Shown: positions 1 through 25,244 of the stretch, in pieces
Numbering within the stretch: position 1 is the first letter of the stretch
Layout of the letters: each line of letters starts with the position of its first letter
From: Phymorhynchus buccinoides
Lineage: Eukaryota; Mollusca; Gastropoda; Neogastropoda; Raphitomidae
Assembly: GCA_017654935.2 (NCBI GenBank)
Contig: CM065706.1
Coordinates: 6,203,668 to 6,267,667, forward strand
Length of the DNA: 64,000 nt
Direction: 5' to 3'
Program-made: the position numbers and the translations under genes
The notes under the pieces: generated by a model
What the model was told of the DNA's origin: nothing
What the model saw: the letters and a program-made list of their open reading frames with translations, nothing else
The model's database searches: none

Positions 1-43
1 GCTCTCTCTCTGTGCTCTTATCTGTTGCAAATCCCTAAATGGT

Positions 44-200
44 CTGGGACGGTATTCATGTCGAGATAGCATGAGACTTAGCATGATGCTAACTTAGAAG
101 CTCTTCCAATGTCCTATAGGATTTAATAGGACTTTTGGAAGAGCTTCTAAGTTAGCATCATGCTAAGTCTCATGCTATCTCGACATGAATACCGTCCCAG
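44..200. repeat. Palindromic hairpin element, copy 1
   Basis: A near-perfect 157-bp palindrome whose arms begin GGTATTCATGTCGAGATAGC and continue with AGCATGAGACTTAGCAT. It folds into a single hairpin with an asymmetric centre (TCCTATAGGATTTAATAGGA). The same element is at 698-851 and, in the right arm, at 45329-45484 and 45981-46136. Probably a foldback MITE; no coding capacity. Confidence 0.85.
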
Positions 201-479
201 GCTCCTTATCTTGCTGAATCTTTCAGGCATCAGAATTGTCAGAGGATCAGCTAATTTCAGAGGATTGAGAATTTCTGACAGAGGATTGGCCTCTTCTATC
301 AGAGGTTTTGACTTTAAATTGAGTGTTATCTTTTCTGTTAAATAGCATTTTAAAGCGATTCCTCACTGCATAAAGCCTTTTTGTTGATGTTGAGAACTGA
401 TCTGTGTTGTCCCTCTATAGTCTGGGGCCTTGATGGCTCTTGGACCGCGGTTTTCAGAGGATTGGACTTCAGACTGTTC

Positions 480-700
480 TGATGCCTGATCTTTACACAC
501 CTGTTAGACAGTTACGCTCCTTCTCCGACACTTCTCTCGCTCCAGATCCCTCATTACCGCACCAGGACCCTTGGCGAACGTTCCTTCTCTTTCCAGGCCC
601 CCTCCACTTGGAATGAACTCCTTTTTCCTCTCCGTTCTGCCAACTCCCTGTCTTCATTGAAGTCTTCTCTCAAAACAACTGTCTTCAAATCATAGCCTGG
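480..700 (+). mobile_element. LINE ORF2 C-terminal fragment (CR1/L2-like)
   Basis: Translation gives [20 protein letters not shown], then [20 protein letters not shown] and a stop. This is the characteristic C-terminal tail of non-LTR reverse transcriptases of the CR1/L2 type. No catalytic domain remains. The right-arm counterpart (45485-45765, - strand) has a one-base frameshift in the same segment, so neither is active. Confidence 0.75.
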
Positions 701-851
701 GTCTGTATTCACGTTGAGATAGCATGAGACTTAGCATCATGCTAACTTAGAAGCTCTTCCAAAAGTCCTATTAAATCCTATAGGACATTGGAAGAGCTTC
801 TAAGTTAGCATCATGCTAAGTTTCATGCTATCTCAACGTGAATACAGGCCC
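698..851. repeat. Palindromic hairpin element, copy 2
   Basis: Second hairpin of the same family, with arms containing GTATTCACGTTGAGATAGCA. Its central asymmetric segment is in the opposite orientation to copy 1. The two copies bracket the LINE fragment at 480-700. Confidence 0.85.
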
Positions 852-1544
852 TGCTTCATTTCTTTTCAAAGTAGTTTGTCCTCTCCATGTGTGTGTGTTT
901 GTGTGTGTGCATGGGGCTTGTGATTTGTGCGCGTGTGTTGTGTAGTGTGAGTGTGTGTGTGCACGCGTGTGTGTGTGTGTGTGTGTGAAACAAAGATCTT
1001 GCGCACACGTTATTCCACTGTTCGGTAGGACTTCGCCATAATCATGATAATGGATAACATAAGCTCACAGCATGCATCCTGTGCAGCAATTGCAGTCTAA
1101 TCGAAGACTTTGGGTGTGGGGCAGGATAAACTTCCCCAATAGGAAGAAGAAGAACAACTTTTGACATTGAAATATTTCCACTGCTCATTGGGTTAAATTC
1201 ATTTATTCGTTTATTATTGTAAGCGCTTAGGCGGCCCTGAAAGTGGTGAGTGAAAGAGAAAAAAAGGCGAGTTTATAATTCACTTTACCCGCCAAATGCG
1301 AGTGGGCAAAAAAATTATGTTCTTTCTCGCGCGAGATTCCTTTCCCAATCCATGTTTTCCCATGCACCGGAAATACGATACGCAATTTGCGTGCTCGCCA
1401 AAAATATGAAAGGATGTAGCAGTTTGTGGTCTGAAAAAGGAGAGTGAACTAGCCTGGTTCGAGTATAGACCTGTGGTAAGTTATCTGCCTTATTTTCCAT
1501 ACTGTGGTTTCTTTGCAAAAAATATGTACATTTAGTTTGGCTGG

Positions 1545-1635
1545 TAAAAAATTTGGTTTGGCTGGTAATAATTTTGGTTTGGCTGGTAATAATTTTGGTT
1601 TGGCTGGTAACAAAAAAAAGTTACCAGCCAAAGGC
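1545..1635. repeat. 21-bp minisatellite, about 4 copies (left arm)
   Basis: Tandem unit TTTGGCTGGTAATAATTTTG plus one base. The same array in the right arm (44447-44800) has about 16 copies. The unit is open in several frames, which produces artefactual reading frames. Confidence 0.85.
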
Positions 1636-1721
1636 TGGTGGACAACATTTTCCACTTTCAGGGCTGCTAGGGCTTCTTTGACAATAAATGCTCATCATTA
1701 TTATTATTATTATTATTACTA

Positions 1722-2798
1722 CAGTCGACCCCCTCTTTTAAGACCTTCAAAAAATCGCGGAAAATCGGTCGTAAAAGAGGGGGGTCTTAAATCAGGGGTG
1801 ACCAAAACAATGCACTCAGTGACTCACTACACCGTATATGATGCACAGCACATGCATACACTAGAACTAAAACATGCTTTCTCCGTCATTCTTGAATGAA
1901 ACATCGCGGTCTAGCTAATATACGAAAACGGGCTAAAACGGAAAGTGTGCTCGCGGCCCGTGTTGCACTCACACACAAACTACACATAACAACAGTACAG
2001 ACCTAATTTTCGCCATTTTACGCTCTGGCAGTTCATTTTCAATCACAGTTTGCACACACGGAACTTTTACCGCGCATACAACTCGGCTGACAAAATGGCG
2101 CCGCACACACCGCAAATACGAAATCACGGCAAACGCTAATGCGCCAGCTGCTTTCATTTATCGGATTTTGTGTGTTGTTTGCATTCAGTGAGTGTTTCAG
2201 TGCACGCACTAACGCCGATTTATCAGTTTGATAACGGAAAGGAGCTGCTTTTCAACTTATTTTTTGTAAAGTGAGACCATTCACTGAGTTCCAACTTATG
2301 GAGTGTGACCGATCACCTAGTTTCAACTTGGGAGTTGACTTCGCATTTAGGCCTACGTGTGCACAGAGTTCGTAAAGATCGACACGATCGCGACCGTTTC
2401 AGTTCAAACTTTGATCATAAACTGCTCAGTGATGACACATGTGCATAAAAGTGGTGACATTTAGTGGTCAGATCGTGATATCGCTGATTAAATTCTTCAA
2501 TTTCGGCATGAGAACGGTTCGTTTTTACCGAGATTGACCTAACAACAGTGGTACCCCAGCTGTGCGTCGGCTCGAACTGAGGCCGAGAAGGATAGATATC
2601 ATCGTTTTTGCGACTGATAATTGTCAGAATGTGTTGCATCGGTCGTAAAATCAACAAGATTTACGGTCGCAAAACGCGTTAGAGGGGGAGTCGTAAATGA
2701 GGAGGCAAGTTTAGAAGAAAAACGATCCGTCATTCATATTTCAGTCGTAAAAGAGGGGAGGTCGTAATTCAGAGGGCCGTTCGTGAGGGGGTCGACTG
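1722..2798. mobile_element. Pogo/Tc1-mariner-type non-autonomous transposon, 1077 bp, left arm only
   Basis: Ends are inverted (CAGTCGACCCCCTC and GAGGGGGTCGACTG), flanked by TA at 1720-1721 and 2799-2800. The right arm has the uninterrupted target at 44331-44345 with a single TA. TA duplication with CAGT termini fits the pogo/Tigger branch. Interior reading frames are under 85 residues and show no DDE transposase. Confidence 0.85.
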
Positions 2799-2837
2799 TA
2801 CTGAGTTTCGATTGTGTAGTGAGTAAGTGACCCGTAT

Positions 2838-2903
2838 ATTTTTGTGATGACTGCAGATGTGCATGAGGCCTTGGACACCACGTTTCCAGACAGCGTGCGT
2901 GTC
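2838..2903 (+). repeat. Partial duplicate of EMC2 exon 4 5' edge
   Basis: Repeats the acceptor and first roughly 55 nt of exon 4 (CTGCAG then ATGTGCATGAGGCC, ending GACAGCGTGCGTGTCAG) about 150 bp upstream of the real exon. It lacks one base relative to the exon (GCATGAGG versus GCATTGAGG), so its frame is shifted. The same copy is at 44227-44290 in the right arm. Confidence 0.8.
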
Positions 2904-2997
2904 AGTGTGTGTCTGTGCGTGTCATGCATGTTCTTGTATCTGTGTACACAGGTCTGTATCGAAGAATATCCCCCATGTTTTTTTGTGGTGAGTGCAG

Positions 2998-16497
<13,500 letters not shown>

Positions 16498-19338
16498 TCT
16501 GCTGCCTCCAAATTAGCCCATCTCCCCTACATCGATGTGTTTTTCACACAGACCTCCAAATTTCCGCATTTCCCCTAAATGTGACAGTGCATGGGAAAAC
16601 CAGACATAATGGAATTTGGGCATAAATTGAGATTTTAATTTTTTTTTTTTTGTGCAGCAAAGATTCCTTGTTAATACACAGAAAACCCGATTGTGTTATC
16701 TTGTCTAGTTTTTATTTTATAATTATGTGAAGTTTGGCATTCGGAATAGATCATTTGCAGAAATCGGGCATAGAAGATACAACTTTGCCTCTTTGTTTCT
16801 ATTGACTTGATTTAGAAAACAATCAAATAAACAAAGAAATCATTCAAAATTGTCTTTCATGTTGTGGATACTGGCAGAGTACATAAAAATAGACATCAAT
16901 ATGTCCTAAATAGAACATGAATATTTGGGGGGGGGTTGACTTTTTTGGGCTTCTGCTAAAAACATTCTGAGCGACTTAATGTAGTTTTTTCCCGTGCACC
17001 ATAATATATGATTTTTTTTTTTTGGGGGGGGGCACATCTTTTTTTTTTTAAGAACAAGTGGTGGTTCAAATTGTCTGCAATATTTTTTTGAAGGGGGGGG
17101 AGGGGGGTCAACTCTCATGTCTGCTAGTCCTTTGACCCGAACATCTTCTTTAAGTCTGTCGCCAGTTTTGTGAAGATTTTTTTAATTTTAATTTTTACAG
17201 CTTTAGTCTTTTTTACGTGAAGAGTTTGTCTGGTGATTTCGTTATTAACTGTTAGTGGATTTTTTTTTTTTAAGTCCTTTGTCTTTTTTTTCAAATTCTT
17301 TGTTTTCTATTCTAAATGTTTGGTGAATTATCTTTGTGAAACATTTGCGTAACCTAGCACTTTTGTTGTTGAGAGGTGTTTTGTTTTGTTTTGTTTTGCT
17401 ATTAATCATTACTGTTTTTCCAGAAAAGAAAATCAACATGCGCGAAACGCCATGACAGGAATGGTTGCTCTCATGTTGCTAGGTGCTCATCTTTGTGTTG
17501 CTTCAAGCTGGAGTTCAAAAAACCCATTTTGACCTTATTGGTATTTTGTTCTTGTTGATAGGATAGAAAAATAATGACCTCATTGTTTGGTTGGTTGGTT
17601 GTTTAAAAAAAAAAAATTCAGTGTGAAGAAAAGGACAAACCGGTTTTTTTGGTAGAGGCTAGGGGTACAGGCCCGTATCTCATATTCTCGTTTCTGATTG
17701 GCCGATGACTCTGGCTTTGTCCAATCACACAAATTTTCACTCAGGAGCACAAATTTTCGGTCCGCCATTTTTGTTTTGGGGCACACTATCGAGTTCAATG
17801 CCCACAGCCAGCGATTCTCGTTCTGTTGTAGGGCCTCTGAGGCGCAGTGAGCAAAGAAAATAAAGCAAACTTGTCTTATTTCGTGGTTTCGTGGCCTATC
17901 AACGAAGAGATGTTTGTACAACTAAGTATACACGCAATGGGTCAGGAAATGAAACGGACCTCGCGATGCCGACAGATGTGTCATTACTGTCAACTAGATC
18001 CGAGATTGGAACTTCTTGAAACTGCCTTGCCCAACGAACTGGAAAGATGCGAAAAACAGTCTTTCCAAAGGCTTGGTTGTGTTTCAAGGAAGAGGGCGAG
18101 GGCGATAACATCCACGATGAGAGCTTTGACGCGATCACTGAATCGGCGAAAATCACAACTCCAACTCGAAGAATCTTGAGTGCGGCATTTGAACGCAGCA
18201 GTTGTAAAGTGAGGACTTCGGCCTGACTACAATGCTCTCTCTCTTTCTCTCTCTCATACACACACACACACACACACTGTGACACAAGCTCTCTCTGTTT
18301 AAATATTCTCACCCTTCTTCCTCCCTTTCCCACTCACTTTTTCCTCATTCACTGTGTGTCAGTTTAAAGTTACTGTCTCGCTTTCTAAGAACTTTTTTCC
18401 TGTCTATTTTTGTCCCTGTCCCACCATACACTCTCTCTCATTCTAATCTAAGTTACGAAATTTCTCTCTTCTGCTCCTGTCTATTTTTGTCCCTGTCCCC
18501 CCCCCCCCCCCCCCTTCTGCCCCCCCCCCCCCCCCCCAACTTCCAAGTCAACTCTCTCATTTAGAATCTATATGCAGCTAAACACAAGACCAAGACAGTT
18601 TGCAGGGTTGAACTAGTTTAATACATTTGAAAAGAAAAGCAATACTAACTTTTTTTAAGCGTTTTAGCGTCAAAGATGAAAAAAAAGACTAACATCCAGT
18701 CCCTTTTCCCTATATGAGTAGTGAGGACAGAAAACACTGGTTATGTCCCTTTTAAACGTGACACATTTAGGTTACATTAACTCTTTTTTTCAAACCTGAG
18801 AGTTATCTTTTCATGAGTCAGTTATACTTTGGATAACTACCCCACTAACGATAACTCTATCAGCCCGGCTTGCCGTAACTCTTAAGTAGTCCATCTTACC
18901 CTTTTAGAGTCTTTGTTAGCATGCACATACAATTTAGTTAATATGCCCCCTTTTTTATTAGCGAGGGGAGCCCAGGGGCTTCCTTTTTCCAATCTAGGGA
19001 GGCCTTGGGCTCCCTTTTGAAAAATCCTAGAATCAACACTGCAGTGTGCCTGTCCCCAAAAGGGGGGCTGGGCCATACCCATACACGAAGCCCCAGATGT
19101 GACTGGTACACACACCTAGGTGTTCAAGCAAACTGTGTTGTATATGCATTGCAGGCTCTTGCTCGTCAGTGTTTATAGATGTTATTTATGATGATGGTGA
19201 TGTAAATCTGGGCATTTCGTGTTGGTTGTTGTGAAACCAAGATTGCACGTTGATCTGTGGATTTATCTTTCCACACTGAATATGATTTGGGTGTATTGTT
19301 GGTTGTTGTGTGTGTTGAGATGGCATGAATTGAAACAA

Positions 19339-19758
19339 ATCGTCAGTGAAATTCAAAAACCTTGTATCTCAATTTTGGTAGTTTTGAGAAAAATGAAAAA
19401 AAAAACTTTATAAAAAAATTAACCGCGTTGAACACAATTGATTAACTATGATGAATATGTTGTTCAAGACATTGCGAGTTTAGTCCTGCATTTCATTAAC
19501 ATTTCTTTAACAAAAATTGTTTTATAAAAAATGTTTTTGAACAGAACGAAGATACGAGGTTTTTGTCCTTAACTAGATCTGAATTTGAGACTTACAAGTT
19601 TTTCTTTTATTTACACAACCTCATTTACCCCAGATAGAAAGTCGTTATAGATACGAGCTTTTGGTGAAAGGTGGCAGAAAAAGTGAGAGAACTGACTACG
19701 TATCTAACTCAAAACTCCCCAAAATCGAGATACGTGGTTTTTGAGTTTCACCGACGAA
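19339..19758. mobile_element. TIR element, ends CGTCGGTGAAATTCAAAAAC, intact copy
   Basis: About 420 bp, with both ends reading TCGTCRGTGAAAYTCAAAAA inward and CCTTGTATCTC/GAGATACG next. It carries AACCGCGTTGAACACAATTG inside, the empty version of the site disrupted at 21829. Copies or parts are also at 21750-22359, 22838-23200, 3405-3600, 25613-26230, 28013-28430 and 43545-43745. Confidence 0.65.
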
Positions 19759-20811
19759 ATGTCGTTTATTAATTTTAGCAATGCTTTATTCTGTAAAATG
19801 TCAAATGGTACGCAGAATTGATGTATGGGAGTCACTTTGTCATTAAAAGTAGACTCAGAAACAAAGTTGATTATTTTATGGTTTGTGTGTGTGTGTGTGC
19901 GTGTGCATGCTTGTCTTCCTATTGGTCTCTCCATCTCTCATTCTCTGTACACACACACACATTTATGAAGACAAAACAAAAGACAGACACTGGCGTCTAG
20001 GCGTGAGACCTTACCAGGCATGGTAGACCTCCGCGAATCGCGGAAAATTCGCGAAACAGTTTGAAACAAAATTATTTTGAAATGGCATGAAAAAGTGAAA
20101 AATTTCACTCATTTATTGAATTTTCTTCGGCCCCCTGGACCCCCGGCCATTTTCCTTGAAAACCACTTTGCCCCCACTGCCATGCCTGCTTACGCACTTG
20201 AGTGGGCACCTGTTGTCCATTCTGCAGTGCATACGTGTATTTGCATGGGTGCAACTTTTCCTGGTATACAAGGATTTCCTGTTTTTGAATTTTACCAGAA
20301 AAGGAAGTTCCTCAGCAGCAGGGGGACATTACCCCTGGACCCCGGCCTTTCAGGTTCTTTTCATGTTTCATTTTTTTCTTTTTAGACCCCGGCCTTTCAG
20401 GTTTTTTTTTCATTTTGTCAAACAAGATCTTTGTGTGTCTATTTGCCTATGTATTTTTTCAAACACTTTAAAAAAGAGAAATAAGCATTTGTATAGAATT
20501 GTTGTGGAAAAAGCAAACTAAAATACCTTCATAAAAAAAATAGTACTAGTTTTTTCTTCAGCTGCAGGGGGACATTACCCCTAGACCCCGGCCTTTCAGG
20601 GGTTTTTTCATTTTGTGTAGTGTGCATGTATTTGCCTATCCATGTATTTGCCTATTAAGGCCTTTTAAAAAAGATTGTTGTAGTACTAGTATGTATTTGC
20701 CTATCAAGGCCTTTTAAAAAAGAGATTGTTGTAGTACTAATATGTGTTTGTTGTCCTTTTATACTGTATTTTTTATCAAAACCTGGATCCGATAAGCAGA
20801 GCGGAAATGCT

Positions 20812-20972
20812 CGACGTTTCCAGCGCTGTCTGGACGTTTCCAGCGCTGTCTGGACGTTTCCAGCGCTGTCTGGACGTTTCCAGTGCTGTCTGGACGTTTC
20901 CAGCGCTGTCTGGACGTTTCCAGCGCTGTCTGGACGTTTCCAGCGCTGTCTGGACGTTTCCAGCGCTGTCTG
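20812..20972. repeat. 20-bp minisatellite, 8 copies (left arm)
   Basis: Unit GACGTTTCCAGCGCTGTCTG, nearly perfect. The right-arm array (26996-27117) has 6 copies. No spacers, so not a CRISPR array. Confidence 0.92.
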
Positions 20973-21828
20973 GATGTATGAGCTATAGGGTAGTACTTCT
21001 TCTGCGTTCACGGGCCATATGGCCATAATGGATAAGATACGTATGTGTCCGTTTTTCAGTTTTCACTGGTCTCCCCGCTGCGCACAGCCGACACATTCCG
21101 ATTTCGAAGGAGCTCAAAGGAAAAACATTATTTGGAAGATTGTTTTTGAAAAAAGGCAGGTGAATGGGCCAATAAGTCAGAAAAATAGTAGATGATAGAA
21201 AGCAAAGGGAAAAGGCAGAGTCAAAGAGAGTGGCAGATTAGAGGAAGTTAGAAGCACAGAACTTCCAAAAGGTGGGGAACTATTTTTTACGAAAGACCCC
21301 CCGGTATCCCCACAGGGGAGAGACTCGAGGAGGGGGCGGGGTCGTCCAGCTCCCCGTATGGAGGCACGAGGCATCCACCCACTGCCCTGTATAGGGTACA
21401 ATGATAGAGGTGTCATGTCATGAATTGTACTATATTTTGTTGTTGTCATGATTTCAGGTTTTTGAACGTTGTTAATTAAGATTCATTGATGTGCGTTTTG
21501 CTATACGTGGTCGAACTTTACGCGGTGACAGTCCTGAGATGACCATAGCTGTTGACGGGACTATAACAGACTAACAGAGAGACAAACATGAAAAGACTGC
21601 AGAATACAAAAAGTCGGATTTCACACCCAACAATTTTCATCGTTTTAATCTCCCCAATTTTTGTCAAAGAAATTGGTCAGTGACAAACAGCTACAGCTGT
21701 TTTATTTGGGGATAGATTGAAAAGACAACACATTTTGGATATACATATCAGTGAATTTAAAAAAATCGTGTATCTCAATTTTGGTAGTTTTGAGAAAAAT
21801 TTAAACTTTTTTTAAAATTAACCGCGTT

Positions 21829-22036
21829 CAGACCTGTTTACTCTACTCTTTTCGAGTAGTATTCTACTCAATTTGGACCTCTACTACTCTTCAAAATTGA
21901 AAATAATGCTCTAATTACTCATTTTCAGTGAACATTATTTGATGGTTTAATGAAGAGGACTACTCATTTCACACCAAAACTACTCATTTCAGCTATCCAG
22001 ACTACTCAAGACTTGTGTAGGGGGTAAACAGGTCTG
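21829..22036. mobile_element. Nested MITE, ends CAGACCTGTTTAC
   Basis: About 208 bp with inverted ends CAGACCTGTTTAC and GTAAACAGGTCTG and an inner ACTCTTTTCGAGTAG-type core, inserted inside a larger TIR element (21750-22359). The uninterrupted target is at 19423-19440. The right arm has the same nested insertion at about 25940-26150. Confidence 0.72.
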
Positions 22037-23458
22037 CCGCCGTTGACCACAATTGATTAACTATGATGAATATGTTGTTCACGACATTGCGAGTTTAGTC
22101 CTGCATTTTGTTAAAATTACTTTAAAACATTTGTTTAGACTTCAAAAGAACGAAGATAGAGGTTTTTGTCTTTAACTAGATCTGAATTTGGGACTTGAGT
22201 TTTTATTCTATTTTCAACAACCTCCTTGACCCCAGATAGAAAGTTGTTAGAGAGACAAGCTTTTGATGGAAGGTGGTGTGGAAGATTAGAAAGCTGACTA
22301 TGTATCTAACTCAACCCCCCAAAAATCGAGATAACAAGGTTTTTGAATTTCACCGACGATAATTATTAAAGATTCAATTTAGCAGCCAATATGATTGATA
22401 ATACGTGTAACAATGATAAACATTTCTTCCTTTCTGCTTTATCCACGGAGGGTTTTTGTTTGTTAAGAACAACAAATACAACAAGAAATTTAAAGAAACC
22501 AACACTGTTAACATCCACATCCCACAAATTGCTCACATTCTGATTGCTTTTAGTTTTCCCTCTCAAATATTTTCCCCCTCTGTGTTAGGAAAAGACCTTA
22601 CAAATGCAAGACTACATCAACAGAAAGGATTAAAAAAAAACTTTAACTGGGGTTATGCTTGCAACGAGTGTTAAAATATTGTCACAGGCTTAAAGCACCT
22701 GAAATGGGGTGCTCTGTATATGTACAGAGATACATTTGAATACAGAACTTGGAAACAAATATTGGGGTTATACTTGCAGTGAGTGTTAAAATATTGTCAC
22801 AAACTTAAAGCACTTGAAATAGGGTGCTCTGTATATCGTCGGTGACATTAACAAATCTCGTGTCTTGATTTTGTTTGTTTGTTAGATACGTAGTCAGCTG
22901 TCTAATTTTTCCCGCCACCTTCCACCAAAAGCTCGTATTTCTAATGACTTTCTATCTGAGGTAAATGAGGTTATGAAAATAGAACAAAAACCTTGTATCT
23001 TCGTTCTTTTCAAGTCTAAAACAAAAAAATGTGAAGTAATTTTAACAAAATGCAGGACTAAACTGGCAATGTCTTGAAAAACATAATTCATCATAGTTAA
23101 TCAATTGTGGTCAACACAATTCATTTTTAAAACTTTTTTTTTTTTTTTTTCTCAAAACTACCAAAATTGAGATACGGGTTGGGTTTTTTCACAGACGATA
23201 ATGTACAAACAGAGATACATTTGAATATAGAACTTGGGAAAAATATTGGGGTTATACTTGCAGTGTGTGCTAAAATATTGTCACAGGCTTAAAGCACTTG
23301 AAATGGGGTGCTCTGTATAATTATGTACAAGCAGAGATATATTGGAATACAGAACTTGGGAAAACATTCACAGACCAAAAAGACACCTTCTCTTTAGAGC
23401 TCTCAAGGCTCTTCTGACATTTCATGCTTGGGTGCTTCTGCTTCCGTTTCTCTTTCTT

Positions 23459-23997
23459 CTATCCGATTCGAAAACCAGAGAAGGAAGTGACAGAGGCAGC
23501 GTAACTGTTATGTTCACTGCCTTCAAGCCACACTCTGTCTCCAGCCTCCAGATAGACAGTAGCATGACATGAGCCCATGTTGTGATTGGAGTCATACATG
23601 CTGAGCTTCGTTTCAGCCAGCGTTTCACCATCTTTCTTCAAATGCATGTTGCTGCTTTGGTAACTGTTGTAGGGCCCCGTTGTTCCCACGAAGAAATAGG
23701 TCCCTGAAAGCGGGGCTCGGAAAATGCCGGTGGTGGAGTCGTAACCTTCACCTTGGTTGGTGATGACCTTGTCAAGTATCAAAACCTGTTCAGACCCAAA
23801 GGAGAAAGCGAAATAGTCCAGGTCCATGTCATCTTCGGCAATAATGTCTCTGGTTGCTCTGGCATGGAAAGCGATTGGTCGAGGAGCTTGGTTGCTGTCC
23901 ACTGTTAAAGAACAAAGCAATCATCATCATCGACATCACCATCGTCGTCGTTGATGTCATTGTCATCATCAAAGCTGAGCGAAAGATCTAGATTCAT

Positions 23998-24080
<83 letters not shown>

Positions 24081-24744
24081 CTCTCTCTCAGACACACACA
24101 CACACACACACACACGCTCACTCAGTCTAACATCTATCTATCCGTCAGTGTGTGCATTCATCAATCAGTTGATCCATTAGTCCTTTTGCCAACGCACTTT
24201 TTTACATGCCCATCCATCCACCCATCCAGTTGTGAATTAATCCATTCGCTCTCCTATCCATTCTACCACCTAATTTACCCAATAATTATCAAACCAACGG
24301 GCAACACCACATACTTACAGCAATGCTTAACTACCATGTGTGTGTGTGTGCTGAGTTTGTGGAGTGGTGTGTGCATGCGTGTGCATGGCGACATGAGCCC
24401 ACATATTCACAAACCCATGCTTGCGTGCATGCACAGGGCCGACTCTATAACTTGAATCTTAAGATGTAAAAAAACAACAACATTCACACGATAATAAAGC
24501 TTTATTCCTACCTCGCCACTTCTCCAACTCGCCCGTCCTGTTGCTCAGCTCCTCAACGGCCTTGACCCTGTGATCATCCACGACCTTGACCTTGTCCAGA
24601 ATCTCCCGCTGCTGAGCCTCCAGAAGCAGGAATCTGCTGGAGGTCTCAGAGATCTCCAGAGTCTCCGGAAGCCGCAGAGGAGAGTCCTGGGGCATGCAAG
24701 AACAGGCCGGTTGTTCCGGGGGGAAGAGGCTGCAAGTGTAGGTT
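23459..24744 (-). CDS. C1q domain-containing protein, two 3' exons; N terminus lost in the gap
   Basis: Two - strand exons: 24744-24512, cut by the N gap, then 23901-23459 with the stop at the low end. The donor is GTAGGA at 24511-24506, the acceptor TTAACAG next to 23901, and the phase is consistent. The upstream exon encodes a cysteine-containing stretch (CSLFPPEQPACSCMPQD) followed by a heptad-rich coiled coil (LLLEAQQREILDKVKVVDD, VKAVEELSNRTGELEKWR). The last exon is a C1q globular domain of about 135 residues: RPIAFHARATRD, NQGEGYDSTTGIFRAPLSG, TYFFVG, and the end SVTSFSGF. Coiled coil plus C1q is the usual layout of molluscan C1qDC proteins, secreted pattern-recognition lectins that trimerise. 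The signal peptide should lie in the gap. The exact paralogue cannot be told. Confidence 0.88.
24000..24116. repeat. (CT)n and (CA)n microsatellites
   Basis: About 75 bp of CT followed by CAGTCTCTCTC and a CA run, in the intron between the two C1q-gene exons seen. Confidence 0.95.
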
Positions 24745-25244
24745 NNNNNNNNNNNNNNNNNNNNNNNNNNNNNNNNNNNNNNNNNNNNNNNNNNNNNNNN
24801 NNNNNNNNNNNNNNNNNNNNNNNNNNNNNNNNNNNNNNNNNNNNNNNNNNNNNNNNNNNNNNNNNNNNNNNNNNNNNNNNNNNNNNNNNNNNNNNNNNNN
24901 NNNNNNNNNNNNNNNNNNNNNNNNNNNNNNNNNNNNNNNNNNNNNNNNNNNNNNNNNNNNNNNNNNNNNNNNNNNNNNNNNNNNNNNNNNNNNNNNNNNN
25001 NNNNNNNNNNNNNNNNNNNNNNNNNNNNNNNNNNNNNNNNNNNNNNNNNNNNNNNNNNNNNNNNNNNNNNNNNNNNNNNNNNNNNNNNNNNNNNNNNNNN
25101 NNNNNNNNNNNNNNNNNNNNNNNNNNNNNNNNNNNNNNNNNNNNNNNNNNNNNNNNNNNNNNNNNNNNNNNNNNNNNNNNNNNNNNNNNNNNNNNNNNNN
25201 NNNNNNNNNNNNNNNNNNNNNNNNNNNNNNNNNNNNNNNNNNNN
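24745..25244. other. Assembly gap, 500 N
   Basis: Exactly 500 ambiguous bases, a fixed placeholder length typical of scaffolding software, so the true distance and even adjacency of the flanks are unknown. It removes the 5' part of the C1q gene. The sequence right after it (25245) is the reverse complement of the sequence ending near 22735. Confidence 0.98.

Larger units (their letters stand above)
16498..22735. other. EMC2 3' flank, left arm: no gene seen, repeats only
   Basis: Contains the EMC2 3' UTR, A/T-rich DNA, poly-C tracts (18499-18538), a CCAAT-containing block (17690-17735), a TIR element (19339-19758), copies of the (TTC)n-ended repeat (20996-21393) and a second, interrupted TIR element (21750-22359). 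A conserved-length 89-codon frame at 17910-18179 is not convincing. The right-arm equivalent is 25245-30847. Confidence 0.6.

Noticed and set aside
17910..18179. 89-codon frame starting MFVQLSIHAMGQEMK, same length in the right arm (29432-29163, - strand)
   Set aside because: Between arms it has six amino-acid changes and only two silent ones, opposite to EMC2 (none versus five). No family or splice context is recognised. Nearby CCAAT boxes alone do not support a gene.
20812..20972. Possible CRISPR array
   Set aside because: Direct 20-bp tandem repeat with no unique spacers in a eukaryotic genome.
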